Counted from the stretch's first letter, positions 1-6,336 are shown. The stretch is 12,139 bases of DNA from JAWOGN01 sp046496815 (GCA_046496815.1 JAWOGN010000206.1:1-12139); one strand, 5' to 3'. The notes: generated by a model not told the origin, from the sequence alone. A program made the numbers and translations.

Positions 1-2392
1 ACTTATTAAGCGAGCGTAAGGCATTTTGTGCCGCTTCTTTTTCCGGGAAGGGTGTTTCACTTTTGAGGGCTAATCTCAGATATTTTTCAGCTTCCTTCTT
101 TTCACCCAGCTCGAGGTAAATCATTCCCAAGTGATAGTTGATGGAGGGCATATCTCTGCTCTTGTCTTCCACGGATATCAAAAGATCTCTGGCTTTCTCA
201 TACTTCCCCTGACGATAATAAACCCACGCCGCGGTATCCAAAATATGTGGTGAGTTCTTGTGCTTTTGTATCAGCGGCTCGATAAGTTCTTCCGCTTTGG
301 CAAGGTTTTCACTGGTGGGTTCGTGCTCTGCGTAGTAAAAGGCAAGGTTGTTTCCTGCCGCTGAGGAATCGGGATCTTTCTTCAAAACCTCTTCATAAAT
401 GGCTTTGGCTTTGTCATGTTCTCCCTTTTTCTCAAGAAGGGCCGCAATGAGCATTGCGGTGCCTAGGTGTTCGGGATTTTTTTCCCGCATTTTTTCATAC
501 TTGGCGAGAGCCTCATCAATAGATCCCGAGGACTGCTCGAGCTGAGCCAAGCGAAAGAGGGCCTCCGGGTGATTCGGATCCAGGTCAAGGGCCTTCTCAT
601 AGTTTTTCCTCGCAAGCCGGTCTTGCTTCTTTGAGGCATAGAGTCTTCCGAGCAAGACATAGTAACCGGGATTTCCAGGTTGCTTGGAAATCTGCTGTTC
701 GCACCTTTTGATGGCGCTGTCTATCGCATTATTGCCGATATCAATATTCACCAACTGATTCAAGGCAGGCACGAAGTCAGGATCTTTCCTCAGAGCCTTT
801 TCAAAGAAGGACCGGGCGTCTTCGATTTTTTTCTCTTGTAAAGAAACAATACCTTGCTTGTACAAGACCTTGGGCGAATCAGGTTGAAGCTTGTGTTGGC
901 GATCAAGGTAGCGTCGCGCGCCATCAAAATCCTTGTTGGCCAGTGCGATATCGCCCAGTGCAGACAAAACCGTCACGTTATCGGGTTCAACGCCCAGCAC
1001 CTGTTCGAGTTGTTTTTGAACTCGGTCAATATCCCCCTTTTTTCTGTAGATTTCTGCCAGGGCAAGCCGGGCAGGTGTTACCATGGGGTTTTGCTGCAGG
1101 ATTTTCTTATAGGTTTCTTCTGCAATCAACGGTTCATTGTTTGACAGATGCGCCCGCGCGAGGTTCAAAGCGATAGGGATGCTTTGAGGCGATTCCCGGA
1201 GAAGCATGCGGTATTCCGCTATTGCACCCACAAAATCCTTCCGCAGCAGCAGAATATCTCCCTTAATGGCATGGGCTTTTATGTCCCCGGGATTCTCCTT
1301 AATGACCTCTTCTGCCAGAAGGAGGGCTTCGTCATATTTTTCCTGTTTAAGATAAATGGCCGCTTTGAAGACTTTTGCTTGTAAAAGATTAGGCCCTGAA
1401 GTTACCTGTTCCGCAAATTGATCGAGGACTTCAACCGCCGTTTCAAACTCACGGTTTTCCGAATAATATTTCGCCAATATTTCGTAGGGTCCGAATTTGC
1501 TGGGCAAGGCTTTGACGGCCTTCTCCAGAACTTCAATCATCATTTCATACTGTTCATTCTCCCCATAGAATTGGGCCAGGGCCAGTCGGTAAAATTCGCT
1601 ATCAGGAAAGGCCACTATAGCGTCTTTGAGGACCTTCTCGGCTTCGTCAAACCTTTTGGTCCGACTGTAAAACTTTGCAAGCACCAGGTTCAAAGCGGTG
1701 TCTTGGGGATTTTGATCGATAAGCGTTTTGTATTCCGTTTCCGCCCCTGAAAGGTCACCGCTTTTCTCCAGAACCTCCGCCAGGAGGAATCGTGCAGTTG
1801 AGTTTTTTTCGTCTTTGGAAATTAAATCCCGGAGAACCTCAACGGCCCCCTCCATATCTTGCCTCTTGAAACGCAATCGAGCCAGCAGGAGATAGGGTTC
1901 TGCGTTTTCAGGGTTCTTTTGAATTAATCCCGCCAGAAGCGGTTCTGCTTCATCCTCCTGTTGAGCTGCCACAAGACAAGATGCCTTTAGCAGCATCGCT
2001 CCCTCATGCGCCGGTTCTTTCCCCAGGACCTGCTCAGCTTTCTCCAAAGCCGCTGTCGCCTCATTCGTGAATAGTAATGCCCGCCCCAAGGCTACGTGTG
2101 CGTCAATGAGCTCAGGCTTAAGCTCGATCGCTTTGTTCAGGGGCCCACGGGCGCGTTTCCAGTTCTTTTCATGAAGCTCAACCATACCGAGCATATAATA
2201 ACCCTCGGCGAATTTGGGATCGATCTGGAGAGAATTCTTGAATTCAAGGCGGGCCTTCACATATTCCCCTTTTTCAAAAAGGGCTGTTCCCCTGTTGAAG
2301 AATTTCATCTTCTTCTCTTCAGTGCTACCGCAGCCAAAGGTCATGGCAGAAACAATGATGATGCTCAGTGCGTTGACAACTCTAGGAGTCAT
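1..2392 (-). CDS. Long TPR-repeat lipoprotein, PEP-CTERM-system (PrsT-like) type; 3' end beyond the left edge
   Basis: The minus-strand frame starting with ATG at 2392 is open to the window edge (797 codons; I checked for in-frame stops). The N-terminus MTPRVVNALSIIIVSAMTFGC is a short hydrophobic signal ending in Cys21, a plausible but imperfect lipobox (T-F-G-C), followed by Gly-Ser, so probably outer-membrane sorted. The rest is an unbroken series of about 34-residue TPR units, e.g. ALFEKGEYVKARLEFKNSLQ then a Pro-Lys-Phe-Ala-Glu turn. The lipoprotein start, repeat style and size recall the PEP-CTERM-system TPR lipoprotein family, which is linked to exopolysaccharide export and protein sorting; that assignment is inference. 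The last visible residues (AAQNALRSLNK) look like the usual end of such proteins, so little is probably missing. The Shine-Dalgarno AAAGGA lies 11 bases before the ATG, a long spacing. It could instead be a general TPR scaffold lipoprotein. Confidence 0.88.
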   Translation of the reverse strand, partial: MTPRVVNALSIIIVSAMTFGCGSTEEKKMKFFNRGTALFEKGEYVKARLEFKNSLQIDPKFAEGYYMLGMVELHEKNWKRARGPLNKAIELKPELIDAHVALGRALLFTNEATAALEKAEQVLGKEPAHEGAMLLKASCLVAAQQEDEAEPLLAGLIQKNPENAEPYLLLARLRFKRQDMEGAVEVLRDLISKDEKNSTARFLLAEVLEKSGDLSGAETEYKTLIDQNPQDTALNLVLAKFYSRTKRFDEAEKVLKDAIVAFPDSEFYRLALAQFYGENEQYEMMIEVLEKAVKALPSKFGPYEILAKYYSENREFETAVEVLDQFAEQVTSGPNLLQAKVFKAAIYLKQEKYDEALLLAEEVIKENPGDIKAHAIKGDILLLRKDFVGAIAEYRMLLRESPQSIPIALNLARAHLSNNEPLIAEETYKKILQQNPMVTPARLALAEIYRKKGDIDRVQKQLEQVLGVEPDNVTVLSALGDIALANKDFDGARRYLDRQHKLQPDSPKVLYKQGIVSLQEKKIEDARSFFEKALRKDPDFVPALNQLVNIDIGNNAIDSAIKRCEQQISKQPGNPGYYVLLGRLYASKKQDRLARKNYEKALDLDPNHPEALFRLAQLEQSSGSIDEALAKYEKMREKNPEHLGTAMLIAALLEKKGEHDKAKAIYEEVLKKDPDSSAAGNNLAFYYAEHEPTSENLAKAEELIEPLIQKHKNSPHILDTAAWVYYRQGKYEKARDLLISVEDKSRDMPSINYHLGMIYLELGEKKEAEKYLRLALKSETPFPEKEAAQNALRSLNK

Positions 2393-2419
2393 GGGAATGC
2401 GGTTCCTTTCATTTGTTCG

Positions 2420-2435
2420 TTGGCTAATTGGCTAA
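2420..2435. repeat. Two tandem copies of TTGGCTAA
   Basis: TTGGCTAA occurs twice back to back, 28 bases upstream of the TPR gene start and overlapping its expected transcription start. It could be a binding site for a regulator or chance; nothing else supports a role. Confidence 0.5.
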
Positions 2436-2436
2436 G

Positions 2437-2465
2437 CTTTTATCAGATTGGTCGGCTTGCATCAA
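2437..2465 (-). promoter_or_regulatory. Weak sigma-70-type promoter candidate for the TPR lipoprotein gene
   Basis: Read on the minus strand: TTGATG, 17 bases, TAAAAG, each matching the consensus hexamer at four of six bases. It would start transcription near 2430, giving a leader of about 38 bases. The match is modest, so this is only a candidate. Confidence 0.25.
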
Positions 2466-2751
2466 CGAATTTTTGAGTTTGATCGGGTCCAAGAATGTCG
2501 GAGTTTCCAGTGTCATAAGACGCTTTCTTCCGAAATCGACCGGGTCAGAACCAACCCCGTAGCGATACCGAAAACCAAGGTGAGCCGCGGGCGACCGAGA
2601 TTGCCGCATGTGTAAACTTCTGCCAACATATGGAATCGGATGTTCTTCAAAGGGCGTATATGATTCCCCATGGTTTTTTCCCTGAGAGATTAAGTTAAAG
2701 TAAGTATTTGAAATATTATGAAAAATTACATTGCCGAGATCCTTAATCGCG

Positions 2752-2767
2752 TGGCACATCCATTGCT
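2752..2767 (+). promoter_or_regulatory. Sigma-54 (RpoN) -24/-12 promoter
   Basis: The sequence is TGGCAC-ATCCA-TTGCT. It has the invariant GG (2753-2754) and GC (2765-2766) separated by exactly ten bases and matches the consensus TGGCAC-N5-TTGCW at every defined position. Transcription would begin near 2778 and run into the fibronectin-domain gene at 2895. Sigma-54 promoters need an ATP-dependent activator bound upstream; none is encoded in the window, but the sigma factor itself is (rpoN, 10200). PEP-CTERM systems commonly have a sigma-54-type regulator (PrsR), which fits the neighbouring TPR lipoprotein. That link is inference. Confidence 0.75.
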
Positions 2768-2773
2768 AATTCA

Positions 2774-2808
2774 GAAAACCACCCGTTCACAAGCTTTGAG
2801 TGGTTTTC
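2774..2808. repeat. Perfect 9-bp inverted repeat in the early transcribed region
   Basis: GAAAACCAC (2774-2782) and GTGGTTTTC (2800-2808) are perfect inverted copies with a 17-base spacer. The left arm straddles the transcription start predicted from the sigma-54 promoter (about 2778), so a transcript would contain only part of it. That makes a DNA operator at least as likely as an RNA hairpin. Confidence 0.5.
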
Positions 2809-2894
2809 ATGGAAACTGCCAGAAATAGAATCTTCAGATTGGGTCGACAACACATGTTTAGGTATCTCAGTGACGCGAGTGAGGAGGCAGGAAA

Positions 2895-3203
2895 GTGGCA
2901 AAAATCCGAAAAAAAAGAATCCGGTGGAATCCTTCTTCAGATCCCGAGGTGGCCGGCTACAGACTTTACTGGACGTTGCTTGAAGGCGTCAACCACGATT
3001 CCGCATTCGTCAACGTCGGCAACGTGACCGAGGTTGTTTTGCCTGATAATGTGCCTTCATTCCCCATGCTTTCGGGTGAAATGGAATTTGGGGTTACGGC
3101 TGTTAATCATTGGGGAAACGAATCCGATATGGCAGTGTTTTCCGTGAATGTGAATTTTATTCCGCCGTTTCCGCCAACACATTTAACATTGGAAGATATT
3201 TAA
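2895..3203 (+). CDS. Small fibronectin type III domain protein
   Basis: A 102-residue protein that is almost entirely one fibronectin type III (FN3) fold. Seen directly: the opening strand RIRWNPSSDPEVAGYRLYW (residues 8-26), a TEVVLPD strand near 45-51, and the closing GEMEFGVTAVNHWGNESDMA (61-80), which is the usual 'Y/F-x-V-T-A-x-x-x-x-G-N-E-S' end of bacterial FN3 domains. The start is GTG at 2895 because GAGGAGG lies seven bases upstream. There is no signal peptide or membrane segment, so it is probably cytoplasmic or a binding module for a partner. It is the first gene after the sigma-54 promoter, with a leader of about 115 bases. The ligand is unknown. The tail after residue 88 is Pro-rich (PPFPP). 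Confidence 0.8.
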   Translation: MAKIRKKRIRWNPSSDPEVAGYRLYWTLLEGVNHDSAFVNVGNVTEVVLPDNVPSFPMLSGEMEFGVTAVNHWGNESDMAVFSVNVNFIPPFPPTHLTLEDI

Positions 3204-3241
3204 CAGCATTATCAAGAAGAAATCAAAGTGGGAGATGTCCA

Positions 3242-3460
3242 ATGCTAGGTAAAACGCGCTCTGGGTTTGATCGGCGCTCCGGGTCGGATAGACGGATAGC
3301 GCTAAGCATTCATCACTTTCTCAACGGCGGTATCGAGCGACGATACAAAAAAGAACGGAGATCACCCATCGAGCGGAGGTCGGGCTGGATAAGGGTCAGC
3401 GCGTGGTACAGCGTGTATCCAAGGCAATCCAGGCGATTCGAAAGTCTTTCAAGTATCTAA
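3242..3460 (+). CDS. Small Arg-rich protein with repeated [D/E]RR motifs, function unknown
   Basis: A 72-residue protein with about one-fifth arginine. Five acidic-Arg-Arg triplets stand at residues 10-12, 16-18, 32-34, 38-40 and 44-46, spaced 6, 16, 6 and 6 residues apart. They are followed by GWIRVSAWYSV (48-58). I recall similar short DRR/ERR proteins ending in a W-x-R-V-x-x-W-x-S-V motif from Desulfobacterota genomes, without an assigned function, so I believe this is a real conserved gene. The start ATG 3242 has GGAG seven bases upstream; longer in-frame starts run inside the preceding gene. It follows the FN3 gene by 38 bases and probably shares its transcript. It could bind nucleic acid or acidic polymers through its charge pattern, but nothing shows this. 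Confidence 0.72.
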   Translation: MLGKTRSGFDRRSGSDRRIALSIHHFLNGGIERRYKKERRSPIERRSGWIRVSAWYSVYPRQSRRFESLSSI

Positions 3461-3732
3461 CGTTGCCGTGCTACCCGAATCCGCAACCGGACGGAAACAA
3501 TGAGCCCTTTATTACACCACCATCTGAACCCGCTTCACGTGTACTGCCGCCTAAGGGATCTCGGGCTGGGGAAGAGCCCGGCGACGCTCCTGTGCCGCCT
3601 CTACGAACGTTCTATTTTCAGGTTTTTGAAGGGGAGACACCAGGAGAAATCGGCACCGTGCTGGACAAAATGAAACAAGTCACTCAGAGATTATCGCCGT
3701 ATCCGGAACTCAAAAAAAGGTCGAGGAATTTA
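3461..3732 (+). other. Gap between the [D/E]RR gene and the protease gene; open in the protease frame
   Basis: No separate gene is visible. The frame of the downstream protease is open across the whole stretch, back to a GTG at 3403 inside the preceding gene (AAGGG seven bases upstream of it). It would encode a Pro-rich 110-residue extension. There is also a short hairpin, CGGGCT (3562-3567) with AGCCCG (3575-3580), lacking a T-run. Whether this is coding, leader or relic sequence is unresolved. Confidence 0.4.
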
Positions 3733-4443
3733 ATGAAAATCATCGGTATGTTCGTTGCGATCCTAATTGCATGCATCTACAGCGCCGAGGTATGTGACGG
3801 TGGAAACTATTTTATTCGCAAGGATGAAAAGGGCGTTTACATGCAAACCGACGAAGACGGCGCCTGGTACATCGAGCATCAGGACAGCAAGGGCTTCACA
3901 GTGGGGGACAGGGGAACTTACTCAGTGGCTGCCAGTGCAGACGGAACTTACCTTCGTACGGACAAGTACGGAGATCTCTACATCGACCAAGATGCATACG
4001 AACAGTTAGAGCATGAGGTCATGGGTTACAACACCGAGTTCAAACGTGAGTCGTTGAAAGGAGAAAGCAGGGTTATCATCAAAGGCAACCAAGTATTGGT
4101 TCCTGTTGTTTTGGGCTATGAGCATAATGAGATCGAAGCCTTCCTCCTCTTGGATACGGGGGCCTCTATCACCGCACTGAACATTGAGATAGCAAACAAA
4201 TTGGATATAAAGGCTCTACAGAAGGCCAAGTTCAGAGTGGTTGGGGGGGAGACAATTACAACGAATCTGGCGAAACTAAGTTATGTGAGGGTCGGCCCTT
4301 TTAAAAAGGAGAATATCTACGCAGTCATCATTGAGCAGGAGACCCCATCCACAAAGTGCAAGGGCCTTTTGGGTATGAATTTCCTGCGGGACATCGGATA
4401 TCGAATTGATTTCAAGAAACAGATTATTGAATGGGAATCATAG
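3733..4443 (+). CDS. Secreted retropepsin-like aspartic protease
   Basis: A 236-residue protein. Residues 1-18 (MKIIGMFVAILIACIYSA) form a signal peptide or N-terminal anchor. Residues 24-48 and 61-85 are two diverged copies of a G-x-Y...DG-x-Y...TD-x-x-G-x-x-YI[ED] motif. The C-terminal half (about 112-236) is a retropepsin fold: catalytic LLLDTGAS (138-145) with Asp141, and the closing hydrophobic-Gly loop GLLGMNFL (211-218) followed by YRIDFKKQIIEW. Single-domain proteases of this clan AA type work as dimers. Bacterial relatives cleave membrane or periplasmic proteins (Caulobacter PerP is a known example), so a periplasmic or surface processing role is likely, with unknown substrate. I chose ATG 3733 because GAGGA lies five bases upstream and it begins a clear signal sequence; an in-frame GTG at 3403 is an alternative. 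Confidence 0.8.
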   Translation: MKIIGMFVAILIACIYSAEVCDGGNYFIRKDEKGVYMQTDEDGAWYIEHQDSKGFTVGDRGTYSVAASADGTYLRTDKYGDLYIDQDAYEQLEHEVMGYNTEFKRESLKGESRVIIKGNQVLVPVVLGYEHNEIEAFLLLDTGASITALNIEIANKLDIKALQKAKFRVVGGETITTNLAKLSYVRVGPFKKENIYAVIIEQETPSTKCKGLLGMNFLRDIGYRIDFKKQIIEWES

Positions 4444-4520
4444 CCGCGTTACACGGGACTATGGTTACGCACCCTATAAAGTGGTTAACTCCTGAGAACA
4501 CACGCGTAGATGTTATCGGC

Positions 4521-4540
4521 AGCCCGTGGATTCGGGTTTT
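4521..4540 (+). terminator. Weak terminator-like hairpin
   Basis: AGCCCG and CGGGTT can form a six-pair stem (one G-U) around the loop TGGATT, ending in a short run of T at 4537-4540. It stands between the protease gene and the small membrane protein gene. The stem is short and the T-run only four bases, so partial termination at most. Confidence 0.2.
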
Positions 4541-4590
4541 GATGGCTGGAAAAATCAAGTCGATCCTCCACAAGAAATAAGGAAAGTGTT

Positions 4591-4842
4591 GTGAAAAACA
4601 AAAATGCAGTAGACCGGCTATCCGCCCTATTGGCTGCCCTGACTATTCTGCCGGGATTTTTTGTCGCCGGGATCGTCTACGTCAAACTTTTTCAGATTAC
4701 CTCCATGTCGGGTGTTTTTATGGCGGCTCTCATAGCTGCGGGTATTTGCTTTGCGCCGGCGGTATTTGCCATCCGGGGTATTTTACGTCTGTTGCTCTTG
4801 GTTCTTGTTCATTTCACAGACCGCGACACTCCGATGAGATAA
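4591..4842 (+). CDS. Small inner-membrane protein, unknown function
   Basis: An 83-residue hydrophobic protein. Segment about 11-34 (SALLAALTILPGFFVAGIVY and on) and segment about 40-63 (SGVFMAALIAAGICFAPAVF and on) look like transmembrane helices, with a further Leu-rich stretch near 64-75 (LRLLLLVLVHF). The ends are charged. The start is GTG 4591, with AAGGAAAG five bases upstream. It follows the protease by 147 bases on the same strand and may belong to the same cassette. I do not recognise a family. Confidence 0.6.
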   Translation: MKNKNAVDRLSALLAALTILPGFFVAGIVYVKLFQITSMSGVFMAALIAAGICFAPAVFAIRGILRLLLLVLVHFTDRDTPMR

Positions 4843-4940
4843 GCAAGGCTCATCCGGTAAATGCCTACCGCGAAACGGATCAGGCACGAAGGCGGCGGTT
4901 CGGAAAAGTTAAGAAAGTGACAGAAGTGTTGGAGAGCGAT

Positions 4941-5015
4941 ATGTCGATTGGTTTTTTATGCGCGGTGATTATAGGGATTGGCGGACTGGTTATGATTTTG
5001 TCCAAGGGGGCGTGA
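4941..5015 (+). CDS. 24-residue single-helix membrane peptide
   Basis: MSIGFLCAVIIGIGGLVMIL followed by SKGA and a stop: one short transmembrane helix with a Gly-rich face and a lone Lys at the C-terminal end. GGAG sits six bases before the ATG, the best reason to think it is translated. The frame is open further upstream (GTG at 4917 would add VTEVLESD), so it could be slightly longer. It is 98 bases after the small membrane protein and may act with it. Short single-helix peptides often modulate membrane complexes, but nothing here shows a partner. Confidence 0.4.
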   Translation: MSIGFLCAVIIGIGGLVMILSKGA

Positions 5016-5050
5016 GCGGATCGGCCCATCGGTGCATACCTCAGTTTGCA

Positions 5051-6235
5051 CTACTGCGAATAGTTACCAGTGGTGGGAAGCATTTCCTGGGGTTCCGTGA
5101 GAACGAACTCTCCTTTTTCGATCCATTCCCTTAATATTCGGGCGATTTCAAGGGCCCGGACATAAGAAGACAAGGGAACCGTCGGGATATCCCGACCATT
5201 GAAACGGATGGTACCGCTTTTGAGTTCCGCGTAACTTACCTGCCCCAGGCTTTTTGCTTCCCCTTTCGGATAATCCTTCCCATAATCGATAATCTGAGTG
5301 TAGATCTCTTCGTCGGAGATACCGGTAAATCGAGCGAGTTCCTCATTCAATATGGGAATGGGGACGCCCAGCCCAACCATTAGGGAGCAACCGTAACCGA
5401 GCATGCTCGCCCCCGCGACCCATTTTGGATTCATCTCTTTGAGGTTTCCCGTGGTCATGAGTGTCCCCGCGGGCGTGAGAGGGACACCGTTGCCGCCACG
5501 TTTTGCGTGCGGGTTGTGCTGTGTGCCCGGGCCGATGATGTAACCTTTCGCACCACCGAGAAAAATTTTTGTCCCCAGACCCATTGTCAGATAATACGGA
5601 TCATTAAACAGCGGGCTCAGTTGACCCGAGGTGGAATAGTTGGCATTTCCCACGTTCGGTTTGAGAACGCCCATATAAGTATACTTGGTTTTTCCGGACA
5701 GGTTGATCGCACAATTATAGTTTTGATAACCGTTCCTGGGGTTCAATAATGAGGCGTACGGGAACTCTTCGAGGGCGGTCTTTTTCTTCACAAACCGGTT
5801 TGGGTAGCAGTCCGTTCCGTAGGCGGTGGCTTTCAACTCCACCTTTTTACCGGCAACGAGATCGTGGATAACGTGCCCGCCGCCGTACTTGAAATGACCC
5901 GGGTGCACCCTATTCAAAGGATCGTCCTCTGAGGGCTCTGTGGCGCCCAAGTAGACGTCTACCGCCGCGATACCTGCATACGCGGGCACGCCGTTTAGCC
6001 ACACACGAGACGCCTTGATGGAGGGTTTTGTGTGGCCGAAATTGATAAAAGCCCCCGAAGAACACATGGGCGCAAAGGTGCCGGTGGTCACGACATCAAT
6101 CTCTTTCGCCGCTTTTCTTGGCCCTTTTCGCTTGACCAGATTTGCCATTTCGTCGGCGGTGATGACGACTACATTGCCTTCTCTAATTTTTCGGTTAATT
6201 TCCTGGATGGTTCTGCGTGCATTTTTTTGCGCCAT
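5051..6235 (-). CDS. Homocysteine biosynthesis protein, COG1900/DUF39 family
   Basis: A 394-residue cytoplasmic protein matching the COG1900 (DUF39) family. In methanogens this family is needed for making homocysteine from aspartate semialdehyde using sulfide, and it is common in anaerobic sulfate reducers. Visible landmarks: TIQEINRKIREGNVVVITADEM (9-30), the Cys-containing GTFAPMCSSGAFINFGH (Cys58), ATAYGTDCYPNR (Cys143), a Gly-rich GGAKGYIIGPGTQHNPHAKR segment, and ISDEEIYTQIIDYGKDYP. The two cysteines are the likely sulfur-carrying residues. I chose ATG 6235 because family members start shortly before the EIN..I..G motif and GGGGG lies about ten bases upstream. The longer start ATG 6298 (21 more residues) sits in the loop of a strong hairpin and has no ribosome site. 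No CBS or ferredoxin domain is attached; a ferredoxin-type partner would have to lie elsewhere. It is a single-gene unit, divergent from kdsA. Confidence 0.88.
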   Translation of the reverse strand: MAQKNARRTIQEINRKIREGNVVVITADEMANLVKRKGPRKAAKEIDVVTTGTFAPMCSSGAFINFGHTKPSIKASRVWLNGVPAYAGIAAVDVYLGATEPSEDDPLNRVHPGHFKYGGGHVIHDLVAGKKVELKATAYGTDCYPNRFVKKKTALEEFPYASLLNPRNGYQNYNCAINLSGKTKYTYMGVLKPNVGNANYSTSGQLSPLFNDPYYLTMGLGTKIFLGGAKGYIIGPGTQHNPHAKRGGNGVPLTPAGTLMTTGNLKEMNPKWVAGASMLGYGCSLMVGLGVPIPILNEELARFTGISDEEIYTQIIDYGKDYPKGEAKSLGQVSYAELKSGTIRFNGRDIPTVPLSSYVRALEIARILREWIEKGEFVLTEPQEMLPTTGNYSQ

Positions 6236-6261
6236 GAACAGCTGCCCCCGGCTATAATTTA

Positions 6262-6315
6262 GATCAAGGTTGATCGGTTCCACGTTTCCCGATTTCATCG
6301 GGAAACTCTGAACCG
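6262..6315 (-). promoter_or_regulatory. Structured leader or operator upstream of the DUF39 gene
   Basis: On the minus strand the leader reads CGGTTC, AGA, GTTTCCCGAT, GAA, ATCGGGAAAC, GTG, GAACCG. That is an outer 6-bp and an inner 10-bp perfect stem joined by a 3x3 loop (A-G, G-U, A-G oppositions) and closed by a three-base loop. Directly abutting it is the palindrome GATCAAGGTTGATC (6262-6275, sharing one base). No T-run follows on either strand, so it is not a terminator. It lies between the promoter candidate and the chosen start, so it would be transcribed, and the left arm UUCCCG could pair with the CGGGGG ribosome site (about 6246-6251). It could be a cis-regulatory RNA or a regulator's DNA operator; I match it to no known riboswitch. 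Confidence 0.6.
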
Positions 6316-6336
6316 CTCAGTTTAGGTTAGGTTTTC

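Larger units (their letters stand above)
2393..2751. other. Divergent intergenic region, no convincing gene
   Basis: These 359 bases separate the minus-strand TPR gene from the plus-strand accessory cassette. I see no credible coding sequence: the one minus-strand open frame (2759-2424) lacks a Shine-Dalgarno and has an unfamiliar, low-complexity product. Bases about 2690-2735 are strongly AT-rich (runs such as AAATATTATGAAAAATTA) and lie 20-60 bases upstream of the sigma-54 promoter. That is where an IHF-type bend and upstream activator sites would be expected, though I could not identify a clear activator palindrome. Confidence 0.5.

Noticed and set aside
854..2476. Several plus-strand open frames (96-126 residues) opposite the TPR gene
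   Set aside because: They lie antisense in matching codon phase to a long repeat-coding frame with strong TPR character, so they are shadow frames.
2401..2751. Cyclic-di-GMP (GEMM) riboswitch upstream of the envelope genes
   Set aside because: I looked for the GGCAAACC and GGGACGCAAAGCC core motifs on both strands and did not find them.
2424..2759. Minus-strand 111-residue open frame between the sigma-54 promoter and the TPR gene
   Set aside because: It has no Shine-Dalgarno, its start lies within the sigma-54 promoter, and the product resembles no family or secretion signal. More likely open by chance in promoter DNA.
2800..3027. Plus-strand 75-residue frame starting at a GTG in the cassette leader
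   Set aside because: It overlaps the FN3 gene in another frame, begins inside the inverted repeat and has no ribosome site.
4861..4920. 19-codon plus-strand frame between the small membrane protein and the microprotein
   Set aside because: Very short, no ribosome site, composition uninformative.
6236..6298. Longer start (ATG 6298) for the DUF39 protein
   Set aside because: The ATG sits in the loop and stem of the perfect hairpin, lacks a ribosome site, and adds residues before the family's usual start.
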